In this document: positions 46,687 to 56,650 of the stretch, piece after piece
How the letters are laid out: every line of letters starts with the position of its first letter
Numbering within the stretch: position 1 is the first letter of the stretch
Source: Elymus sibiricus
Lineage: Eukaryota > Streptophyta > Magnoliopsida > Poales > Poaceae
Length of the DNA: 64,000 nt
Direction: 5' to 3'
Assembly (NCBI GenBank): GCA_039707655.1
Contig: CM077667.1
Span: 60,231,628-60,295,627, forward strand
Position numbers and translations under genes: made by a program
The notes under the pieces: model-generated
Seen by the model: the letters and a program-made list of their open reading frames with translations, nothing else
The model's database searches: none
Told to the model about the DNA's origin: nothing

Positions 46687-47412
46687 AAAATTTTAAAACA
46701 CGGAGTTGAGCGGGATAAGATTGCATGATGTACTGTTGCATGATAGTTTCACTGTTTCATACTATTGCATGATGCATTAGTAATTTGATCTTTAAAGTTC
46801 TTACTTCCAACAGTATCACGTCATTTTAGTAAGATATTTTTTAGACATTTGGAATCATATTAAGAAATTGCAATAGGTGTTTCTTTTCTACGAGCTCCTA
46901 ATAAGCCTTGCCCGCCCTTTTTCAGAGTTTTTTACTGTACATCCGACTACTTCTAAGACCGAGTAGTATAGAATAATCTCATACATTGATTAGTTGGATT
47001 GTTTTGCCATTTTTCACTTCGTAATTTCTAAAATCCGTCGCCATGATGTTCCTCGTCATGCGTAGTCGTTGTCGTCGCCGGTCATCGGCAGCGCCCGTCC
47101 ATCAATGGTCACATTTCAGAGCTCACATCATGTGTGTTAGCCCTAATGGCGTTGACGATGGAGATGCCATTTTTCACGACGGGGGGCTCTGTGCCGTCAA
47201 ATGGAAGCTCCAACCGGGCATCTAAGCAACCAAAAAGCCATGGAGCCGCCGCGACAGCGCCGTATTTCGTGGTGGCGTCGCCCCTAAAGCTCCCCCTGAC
47301 TCTGAAGCGCGCGGTCCCCCGACGCTTTTGCCCCAGCTGCGTCTAGCGTCCGCATGCGTGCCATGGCTACTTCCATGTAGGCGATGTAGACTCCTCACCG
47401 TGTCGACGATGC
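46687..47412. other. Spacer without a recognised gene
   Basis: Sequence between the Mutator-like element and the Copia 5' LTR. The first 350 bases are AT-rich; 47040-47400 is GC-rich with frames on both strands (47043-47225, 47222-47461) that show no domain. It may be remains of a gene or an old element. Confidence 0.4.
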
Positions 47413-47898
47413 TGAAAGCACAATGTGCTCCCTTGGTGGTTTTGATAATTCGTGACAACATACATTGTCTCTTGGACTAATATTTCTACCTAGTGTATTT
47501 CAGGTGAAAGTCCATAGAGAGAGATGGGTTGGCAAAAAGGATTGTGTGGAGAAACCCCAAGATGCAAGGAAATGGATTGGCAAAGCTTCAAGCAAGAGGA
47601 CACTACATTTTACTTCGTGAGAAATCACTTTGAGTCCATTGGAAAGCCAATACTATTAAAAGGGGGTAAGGTACTGTTGGTGAACAAGATGCTCCACGTG
47701 CACAAGTGATAGTCATCAAAAACACCCACAAGCTCTTCCACAAAAGTCTGTCCAAAGCCAAATATCCAAAATCGGTGCAACCAACAATTTCCACTCTGTG
47801 CCACCGATTCCCAAACTCAGACAGACCCATGCCAAACCCTAGCACATCGTTGCCATCGAGTTTGGGTTGCCAACTTTCTGTTACCTCGATTCACAAAA

Positions 47899-48064
47899 TC
47901 GGTACCACCGAGTTTGTTGGATCGGCGTCACCGAGTTGCGCAATCTGACCGTTGGTTACCTAATCGGTACCACCGAGAATTATATATCGGTCTCACCGAG
48001 ATTCAAAAGTTACTGCCTTTTGGTCACTTCGGTACCACCGAGATTCACACATCGGTGTCACCGA
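47899..48064 (+). promoter_or_regulatory. Array of six TCGG-N4/5-CCGA dyads upstream of the Copia TATA box
   Basis: TCGGTACCACCGA occurs exactly at 47899, 47964 and 48029. Partners TCGGCGTCACCGA (47922), TCGGTCTCACCGA (47987) and TCGGTGTCACCGA (48052) each follow 23 bases later. The period is exactly 65 bases. Arms CGGT/ACCG are inverted repeats around a three-base centre. The last dyad ends 41 bases before the TATA box. A degenerate copy, TCGTTGCCATCGA, is at 47847. The pattern looks like a transcription-factor binding array; no factor is known to me. Confidence 0.7.
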
Positions 48065-48105
48065 GTTGGTCACTTTAGGTGCAACGGTTGGATTTTTGGG
48101 GATGC

Positions 48106-48114
48106 CTATATATA
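48106..48114 (+). promoter_or_regulatory. TATA box of the Copia LTR
   Basis: CTATATATA followed by CCCCTT, just downstream of the dyad array. Confidence 0.6.
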
Positions 48115-48918
48115 CCCCTTCACCACCACCCACTCGAAAGAGAAGCACTCAGAACTATTCCATACTTGCCCCATCCAATTTTCTGAGAGAGAGCCACCTA
48201 CTCATGTGTTGAGATCAAGCTATTCCATTCCTACCATATGAATCTTGATCTCTAGCCTCCCCAAGTTCCTTTCCATCAAATCAATCTCTTCCACCATAGC
48301 CAAATCTGTGAGAGAGTGATTGTGTGTTGAGGAGTCTATCATCTTGAAGCACAAGAGCAAGGAGTTCATCGACATTGCCGAGCCTATTACCTTTTGGAGG
48401 GTGGTGCCTCCTAGATTGGTTAGGTGTCGCTTGGGAGCCTCCTACTTCGTGTTGTGGAGTTGAACCAAGAAGTTTGTACGGGCAAGGAGATCGCCTACTT
48501 CGTGAAGATCTACCCATAGTGAGGCTAGTCCTGCATGGACGGAAGCCGTTATGGAATAGTCAAGGTTGCTACTTCGTGGACCCTTATGGGTGGAGCCCTC
48601 CGTGGACTCTCGCGACCGTTACCCTCCGTGGATTGAAGACTCCATAAACGTGGATGTACGATAGCACCACCTATCGGAACCACGGGAAAAATCTTCGTGT
48701 CCCTCATGCGTTTGATCTTCCTATCTCAACTCTTTACTTCATGTGCAATGTCTTTACTTTCCGCTGCCATACTTGTTGACTTGCATGTGTAGGGTGTGCT
48801 TGACTTGCTATAATTGCTAAAATCTGCCAACCAATTAATTTGGGAAAAGGTTAGGTTTTTAATTCCTGCAAGTAGTCTATTCACCCCCCCTCTAGACACA
48901 CTTCTAGTGATCCCTCAA

Positions 48919-48931
48919 TTGGTATCAGAGC
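48919..48931 (+). other. Primer-binding site of the Copia element
   Basis: TTGGTATCAGAGC, complementary to initiator methionine tRNA, one base after the LTR. Confidence 0.85.
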
Positions 48932-48977
48932 TTTGGTCTCCATTGCTCCGGTTTAATCACCGTGGAGGAAGACGGAT

Positions 48978-51900
48978 GTGTCTAGTATAGGGAGTTTGAG
49001 TTGTAGAGTGCCTATTCTTGATGGGGAGTACTATAGTCAATGGAAACATATGATGCTTGAGCTATTTAATGAATTTCAAATGAGCAAGTATGTTAAGAGC
49101 CCCTATGTACCTCCCATTGATCCTTTACATCCCACACACGAAGAGGAAATTGATATGCTATGCAATCTTAGAACTGTCAATCTTATTGTTAGAGGATTGC
49201 CTAGAATTGTGCTAAATCAAATGAAGAATTTTGAATGTGCTTATACTTTGTGGAATGACTTGGAGAAACGATATACAAGTTATTCATTGAGTAATCTTGA
49301 TGAAATTCTTCATAAAACTATTGCCTTTCACAAAATGACGCCCAGTGATCCAAAATTTGATGACTATCTATTTGAGCTTAGAGACCTCATGCGTGCTAAA
49401 GGAGATGTCATAATTATCAACAACATCATTGTAGAAGCCATTCGAATTCACAAGTTTGAATGTTGTCATGATCACAACTCTAACGAATCTCTTGTTCCTT
49501 GTGACGAGGATTTCCCACTTGATGATGACAATGTGGAACATGGCTACTATGATGAAGATGAGCTGTTCGACATCGAGCATGAGAAGATCATGAAGAATCT
49601 AAGTCTTATGGCAAACTTCAAGGATTACATGTCTGGAGGAAATGAGTGGATTCTCGATAGTGGATGCACCGATCATATGACCGGAGATAGAGACATGTTT
49701 GAAGAGATCACACCAAACCATGGACCGCGAAGGTATGTAACTTTTGGAGACAACTCCAAGGGTAAGGTACTTGGTCTTGGTAAGGTGGCCATATCCCATG
49801 ATAGCTCTATTCAAAACGTCATGCTTGTTGAATCCCTTGGCTACAATCTTCTTTCCGTATCTAGACTTGCCGACTTTGGTTTTAATGTGCTATTCACGAA
49901 AGTAGATTGCCAAGTGTTTCATCAAGATAATCATAAAATGGTCTTTACTAGTTTCCGTAGAGGTGATCTATACATTGTCGATTTCACTAAGAGATCCAAA
50001 CCTCGTACTTGTCTTATTGCAAAATCTTCTAAAGTTTGGCTTTGGCATAGAAGACTAGGACATGTTGGCATGCGTAATCTAGACAAGCTTATCAAAGGTG
50101 ATCATATACTTGGTGTTAAAGATGTTATCTTTGACAAAGATAGACTTTGTAGTGCTTGTCAAGCTGGAAAGCAAGTAGGTGGAAGTCATCCCGTTAAGAA
50201 TATCATGACTACTAGGAGACCACTCGAGTTACTTCACATGGATCTTTTTGGTCCCAATGCTTACAAGAGTCTCGGTGAAAATTCCTATGGTCTAGTTATA
50301 GTTGATGATTTTTCCAGATTTAGGTGGGTATTCTTTCTTGATGATAAGTCGCAGGTACAAAAGATCTTCAAGAACTTCGCTCGCAAAGCGCAAAATCAGT
50401 TTGAAGTGAAGATCGAGAAGGTTCGGAGCGATAACGGACCGGAGTTCAAGAACACACATGTGGATACCTTTCTTGACGAAGAAGGTGTTTCACATGAGTT
50501 CTCGGCTACGTACATGCCTCAACAAAATGGAGTTGTTGAGAGGAAGAACCGGACTCTCATTGAGATGGCAAGAACGATGCTTGACGAATACAAGATGCCA
50601 AGACACTTTTGGGCAGAAGCCGTGGAAACAGCATGTCATGCCACGAACCGACTCTACTTGCACAAGCTTCTCGGTAAAACGGCATACGAGCTACTACCCG
50701 GTAACAAACCCCAAGTTGGATACTTTCAGGTATTCGTCTCAAAGTGCTACATTCTTGATAAGCATCGTCGTACTAAATTTGCTCCTAAATCTCGTGAAGG
50801 ATTCCTACTTGGTTACGGATCGAACTCTCACACTTACCGTGTCTACAACAACTTCACTCGAAAAGTTGAAGTTATGGTAGATGTGAAGTTTGATGAATCT
50901 AATGGTTCGCAAGTCGAACAATTGCCAAATGATGTAGGTGATAAGGACCCTTCGGAAGCTATCCAAGACTTGTCCATCGACAAGATTCGTCCCATGGAGG
51001 TGAAGGAAAGTACTTCATCGACTCAAGTGGAAGACCCTACTTCATGTCAAGGTGAACCTCAACACGACATGAAGGCATCCACAAGCGGTACACGACAAGA
51101 TGAAGAAGGGGAAGTACATCATGAAGATCCACCACAACCTCCTTCACCACCACCTCAAGGAAACGACACCTTCAACAACAACGAAGATGAAGGAGATGAT
51201 GATGATGAAGAAGCTCCACCATCCAACAAGCCTAAGCTACCCCGAGTTCGAGCAAGAGTGACCAAGAACCATCCTCTAAACCAAATCTTTGGTGACATAC
51301 AAACCGGGAGAATCACTCGCTCTAAAACTCGCTTAGCTAATTTTTGTGAGCATTATTCTTTCATCTCTAGCATTGAACCTTTGAAGGTAGAACAAGCTCT
51401 TGAAGACCCAAATTGGGTGAATGCAATGCATGAAGAGCTTCACAACTTCGAGAGGAACGAAGTGTGGACACTCGTGGAGAAGCCCAAGGATGAGCACAAC
51501 ATCATCGGAACCAAATGGGTGTTTCGAAACAAGCAAGACGAAGACGGTCAAGTCGTACGCAACAAGGCACGTCTCGTCGCCCAAGGATATACGCAAGTCG
51601 AAGGTATGGACTACGGTGAGACCTATGCCACCGTCGCTAGACTTGAAGCTATTCGCATTCTTCTTGCTTATGCTAATCACCATGATATCACGCTTTATCA
51701 AATGGACATTAAACGTGCCTTTTTAAATGGTGAGATTGAAGAAGAAGTCTATGTTAAGCAACCACCTGGTTTTGTGAATCCCAAGAAACCTAATCATGTT
51801 TACAAGTTTCGTAAAGCTCTTTATGGTCTTAAGCAAGCCCCACGCGCTTGGTACAAATGCTTAACGAAGTTTCTCATTGAAAAGGGTTTTGAAATTGGTA

Positions 51901-52916
51901 AAATTGACGCAACCTTATTCACTAAGAGAGTTAATGGTGAATTATTTGTGTGCCAAATCTATGTGGATGATATTATCTTTGGATCTACTAACCCACAATT
52001 TAGTGAAAGATTTGGAAGGTTGATGTCCGAGAAGTATGAGATGTCCATGATGTGTGAGCTGAAATTCTTTCTTGGTTTGCAAATCAAGCAAACTAGAGAA
52101 GGAACTTTCATTTCTCAAACAAAGTATACCAAGGACTTGATCAAGAAGTTCAACATGCAGGAGTGCAAAGGTATGAAAAGTCCTATGCCTACTAGTGGAC
52201 ATGTTGAGCTTACCAAGGAGGACGAACTGGTTGATCAAAAGGTTTATTGATCTATGGTTGGTTCATTGCTATATCTATGTGCCCCCCGTCCCGATATTAT
52301 GCTTAGTGTTTGCATGTGTGCTAGATATCAAGCTGCACCTAAAGTGTGTCATCTTTTGGCCATGAAACGTATTGTGAGATATTTGATACAAACACCAAAC
52401 TTTGGCATTTGGTATCCCAAGGGATCTTCCTTTAACCTTGTTGGCTATTCCGATTCGGACTATGCCGGTGACAAGGTTGATAGAAAATCCACCTCGGGTA
52501 CTTTTCAATTTCTTGGTAGATCTCTTGTGTCTTGGTCCTCCAAGAAACAAAACTCGGTATCTCTATCTACTGCCGAAGCTGAGTATATTGCTGCCGGATC
52601 GTGTTGCGCTCAATTACTATGGATGACCCAAATGCTTAAGGATTATGGAATCCATGTTAAAAATGTTCCATTACTTTGTGACAATGAAAGTGCTATTAAA
52701 ATTGGTCATAATCCTGTGCAACATTCTCGAACTAAACATATTCAAGTTAGACATCATTTCATTCGTGATCATGTTGCCAAAGGAGATATTGATCTTAAGC
52801 ATGTTCGCACTAACAAGCAATTGGCCGACATCTTTACTAAGCCACTTGATGAGAAAGTGTTTTGTCACTTGAGGAGTGAGTTGAACATCATTGATGCTTC
52901 AAACTTGAGCTAGACT
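48978..52916 (+). pseudogene. Copia polyprotein with one nonsense codon
   Basis: One frame covers 1312 codons from 48978 to 52916 with a single in-frame stop, TGA at 52248-52250, where the family has Arg (QKVY-stop-SMVGSLLY; CGA to TGA). The ATG at 48976 is out of frame by 2 nt (ATGTGTCT, probably a TG duplication), so the start is also damaged. Domains: gag (residues 1-215, no Cys-x2-Cys zinc knuckle seen), protease [18 protein letters not shown] (about 224), integrase zinc part HRRLGHVG...CSACQAG (about 356-395), catalytic Asp in LLHMDLFGP (about 421), Asp in RSDNGPEF (about 484), Glu in [11 protein letters not shown] (about 520), an acidic linker (about 650-760), RT with [18 protein letters not shown] (about 910) and YVDDIIFGS (about 994), and RNase H with SDSDYAGD and KHIQVRHHFIRD after the stop. 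The rest of the frame is intact, so inactivation is recent compared with its neighbours. Confidence 0.9.
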
Positions 52917-53318
52917 CACTCGATTGCATGCAAGGGCATGAGTTTACTTGATACTTCCATGATACTCTTAACATGTTATCTTATACCATGGAATTCTATG
53001 CTCCCTTGTATTGCAACTAACCTTTTGTAGGTACTTGGAAGAACTTCATTCCACAAGATTGCCATCAACTCCAATCATAAGCAATCTTTTCATGACCAAT
53101 TATCCACAACCTCTCTTGATGATGGAAGGAAGAAGACAACAAAATCATATCCTTGACATATATTTGATGTGATCGTAATTGCTAATTCTCAATTGGTATC
53201 ATGTCAAATGGATATATATTGTTCTTACTTGCATGACTAATCTCTGTAGGTGACAAGTGTACTAAAACGAGAAGGATTGCTCCCAACTCAAGATGATCGT
53301 CATCAAAATCGAGCATCC

Positions 53319-53664
53319 TGCTACTTCTTGAGCATGCGTTGGTTTTCCCTTGAAGAGGAAAGGGTGATGCAGCAAAGTAGATAAGTATTTCCCTCAGTTG
53401 TTGATTACCAAGGTATCAATCCAGTAGGAAATACAAGTAAGTCCCCAATAGATGTACCTACACAAATAATCAAACACTTGCACCCAACGCTATAAAGGGG
53501 TTGTCAATCCCTTCACGGTTATTTGCAAGGATGAGATCTGATAGAGATAGATAGATAGGATTGCTAAAATGAAAATTAAAACAAAAGTAAAAAGATTGCA
53601 GCTAAGTATTTTTGGTATTTTTGGTTTATAGATCTGAAAGTATAATATGGAAAATAGACCCGGG
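53319..53664 (-). mobile_element. Partial gypsy LTR in reverse orientation
   Basis: Starts TGCTACTTCTTGAGCATGCG, whose reverse complement is an LTR 3' end seen in Athila-type Triticeae elements; GGGAAATACTT...GCTGCATCA-type words are shared, in reverse, with the end of the LTR at 37090-37184. It is cut at 53665 by the Tat element. The target copy CATCC (53314-53318) lies before it. The rest of the element is outside the window. Confidence 0.6.
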
Positions 53665-53687
53665 TGAGGGAGTCCGGGATTAAGGGG

Positions 53688-55217
53688 TGATGACCCACAA
53701 GTATAGGGGATCTATCGTAGTCCTTTCGATAAGTAAGAGTGTCGAACCCAACGAGGAGCAGAAGGAAATGACAAGCAGTTCTCAGTAAGGTATTCTCTGC
53801 AAGCACTGAAATTATCGGTAACAGATAATTTTGTGATAAGATAATTCATAACGGGTAGCAAGTAACAAGTGTAAATAAGGTGCAGCAAGGTGGCCCAATC
53901 CTTTTTATATCAATGGACAAGCCTGGACAAACTCTTATATAAAGCAAAAAGCGCTCCCGAGGACACATGGGAATTACTGTCAAGCTAGTTTTCATCATGC
54001 TCATATGATTCGCGTTCGTTACTTTGATAATTTGATATGTGGGTGGACCGGTGCTTGGGTGCTGCCCTTACTTGGACAAGCCTCCCACTTATGATTAACC
54101 CCTCTCGTAAGCATCCGCAACTACGAAAGAAGAATTAAGATAAATCTAACCATAGCATGAAACGTGTGGATCCAAATCAGCCCCTTACGAAGCAACGCAT
54201 AAAATAGGGTTTAAGCTTCTGTCACTCTAGCAACCCATCATCTACTTATTACTTCCCAATGCCTTCCTCTAGGCCCAAATAATGGTGAAGTGTCATGTAG
54301 TCGACGTTCACATAACACCACTAGAGGAGAGACAACATACATCTCATCAAAATATCGAACGAATACCAAATTCACATGATTACTTATAACAAGACTTATC
54401 CCATGTCCTCAGGAACAAACGTAACTACTCACAAAGCATATTCATGTTCATAATCAGAGGAGTATTAATGATCATTAAGGATCTGAACATATGATCTTCC
54501 ACCAAGTAAACCAACTAGCATCAACTAGAAGGAGTAATCAACACTACTAGCAACCCACAGGTACCAATCTGAGGTTTTGAGACAAAGATCGGATACAAGA
54601 GATGAACTAGGGTTTGGAGAGGAGATGGTGCTGGTGAAGATGTTAATGGAGATTGACCCGCTCTCGATGAGAGGATCATTGGCGATGATGATGGCTTCGA
54701 TTTCCCCCTCCGGGAGGGAAGTTTCCCCGGCAGAACAGCTCCGCCGGAGCCCTAGATTGGTTCTGCCCAAGTTCCGCCTCGAGACGGCGGCGCTTCGCCC
54801 CGAAAGCTCTGTTATGATTTTTTTCCAGGTCAAAACCCTCCATATAGCAGAAGATGGGCACCGGAGGGCTGCCAGGTGGGCCACAAGCCACAGGGGGGTG
54901 CCCAGGGGGGTAGGGCGCGCCCCTCTGGCTTGTGACTGCCTGGTGGGCCCCCTCTGGTATTTCTTCTGCCCAGTATTTTTGATATATTCCAAAATAATTC
55001 TCCGTAAGTTTTCAGGACTTTTGGAGTTGTGCAGAATAGGTATCTCAGATTTGCTCCTTTTCCAGTCCAGAATTCCAGCTGCCGGCATTCTCCCTCTTCA
55101 GATAAACCTTGTAAAATAAGAGAGAAAAGGCATAAGTATTGTACCAAAATGTGTTATAACAGCCCATAATGCAATAAATATCAATATAAAAGAATGATGC
55201 AAAATGGACGTATCAAG
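53688..55217 (-). mobile_element. Solo LTR (1530 bp) with intact target duplication
   Basis: It begins TGATGACCCACAAGTATAGG and ends GCAAAATGGACGTATCA. The perfect 5-bp target duplication AGGGG lies on both sides (53683-53687 and 55218-55222). There is no internal domain, so it arose by LTR-LTR recombination. Read on the minus strand it starts TGATACGTCCATTTTGCATC, a common Triticeae gypsy LTR start. A frame at 54525-55119 on either strand is part of the LTR leader and not a gene. Confidence 0.85.
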
Positions 55218-55222
55218 GGGTC

Positions 55223-55670
55223 CTCGGTCTACTGACCTATTTCTCATAGGTCGGGTTAATGGGCCACTTGTTGAAGATAAGATCGATCGAAGGCCTCGTC
55301 GCTGGGCAGGAGACCTCAGGAGCCGTGACGTGTCCGTCAGGTTGAACATGGTAGTTTAGGAATGTTTTTTTCCCTCCGGTGGGCAACCGACCATATGTAA
55401 CCCTAATGACCCCCTGGCGTCTATATAAGCCAGAGGGTTTTAGATCATAGGACACATGAACTCATCTAGGGTTTTAGCTAGTCGATCTCGAGGTAGATCA
55501 ACTCTGTAACCTTCATATCATCAATATAATCAAGCAGGACGTAGGGTTTTACCTCCATAGGAGGGCCCGAACCTGGGTAAACCTCATCCCCTTCGTCCCC
55601 TGTTACCATCGATCCTAGTCTCACAGCTCGGGACCCCTTACCCGAGATCTGCTGGTTTTGACACCGACAT
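55223..55670 (+). repeat. Main part of the Tat 5' LTR
   Basis: Contains TATA box CTATATAAGCC (about 55421), AAGCAGGACGTAGGGTTTTA near 55535 and GAACCTGGGTAAA, the R/U5 module shared with LTRs at 3415-3923 and 17422-22468. The first 23 bases of this LTR are at 53665-53687. Confidence 0.8.
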
Positions 55671-55714
55671 TGGTGCTTTCATTGAGAGTTCCACTGCGAT
55701 CGCCAGAGGAATCG

Positions 55715-56650
55715 ATGGCTCGCCTTGTCATAAGCAACGAGATCTGTAGCCGGGATAATCTCATCCCCGATCAGGTCTTCACATGCGGCGACGTCTCATC
55801 GCACGCCGTCCCGACCGGCAGTCTTGGCCAGATCGGAAGCTTTGCCCCCGATCAAGGAATCAGATTCGGAACCCTAGAGTTCGTCGCTGATTCATGGGGA
55901 GACCTTGTTTTGATAGGACCCTCAACTCTCGTGGAGGAGCCTGCAGATCCCGACGCCTTGACGTCGGAGACATCGGGCCCCACCTCTGAGGCGGCCTTCA
56001 CCCTCGGGCTGTCTAGAACGTCCAACCCAGTCGTCGTGACCAGATCCGCTATGGCCGAACAGGAACCGGATCTGCTTTCAAGCAAATCCGGAACTGCCAC
56101 GCCGTAGATCGACCCCACGCGCTTCAGTGACACACATCCTACTGTCACCTCGTTCTTAAACGAGCTGTTTGATCGGATTCAGACCTTGCGTGTGACCGAC
56201 GACCAGACCCCGGTCTATGACCGGATCGGGCTTAAACCCGACACTAGGGAGATTCTCATCCCCACGGTCACTCACCTAGTCGCCACCATCAAGTGTCCGG
56301 CTAGGGGCTCGTTCCCCCAACGACCGGAATTAAAAACGGTTTATACCCCAATCCCCGATCATCGGGACCTCGCTTATAACCCAGACCTTGGAGTCTGCTC
56401 CGGAGATAGATCGATATCGAACTCCGATCTAGCATGTAAATCGGAACTCGTAATTTTGGACTCACACCGCGGCGTGGAATCAAAGTTTTTCCCACCCACC
56501 ACCCAAGTCGAGCACTCAAGCATCGCATCAGAGTCCAAGTCTTCAGACTTACGGGATGTTAAAATTTACCAGGAGAGTTGGTTCATCATTTTTGGGTTAG
56601 ACTCCTCCTCGCTAGAAACAAAGCACAAGGTCTTAGCGACCAGGAGATAA
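55715..56650 (+). pseudogene. Tat element gag N-terminal part, broken
   Basis: The ATG at 55715 starts MARLVISNEICSRDNLIPDQ. The frame stops at TAG 56105 and continues in the same frame to 56650. The product is acidic and Ser/Thr-rich with no known domain, as for the variable N-terminus of Tat gag. Near 56580-56650 it overlaps the next frame, so a 1-nt frameshift joins it to the rest. The conserved gag core usually found before DQEIMATF seems to be missing, so part of gag is deleted. Confidence 0.65.

Larger units (their letters stand above)
47413..48917 (+). repeat. 5' LTR of the Copia element (1505 bp)
   Basis: It runs from TGAAAGCAC to CCCTCA directly before the primer site. The U3 part holds six dyad motifs (47899-48064) upstream of a TATA box (CTATATATA, 48106-48114). 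The segment 48115-48900 is leader-like. Confidence 0.85.
47413..53318 (+). mobile_element. Copia retrotransposon (probably SIRE lineage), 5' LTR and polyprotein
   Basis: 5' LTR 47413-48917 (TGAAAGCACAATGTG...GATCCCTCA), primer site TTGGTATCAGAGC from 48919, and a polyprotein at 48978-52916 in Copia order (gag, protease, integrase, RT, RNase H). After pol (52917-53318) there is a short non-coding tail; the 3' LTR is not seen because another LTR begins at 53319 and the rest lies outside the window. LTR length, primer site and [11 protein letters not shown] suggest the SIRE (Maximus) lineage. No env-like frame is present. Confidence 0.85.

Noticed and set aside
47043..47461. GC-rich frames on both strands before the Copia LTR, considered as a gene remnant
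   Set aside because: No domain and no conserved splice pattern; could be part of an old element.
54525..55119. Frames of 180-187 codons on both strands
   Set aside because: Inside a solo LTR with TG...CA ends and a perfect target duplication.
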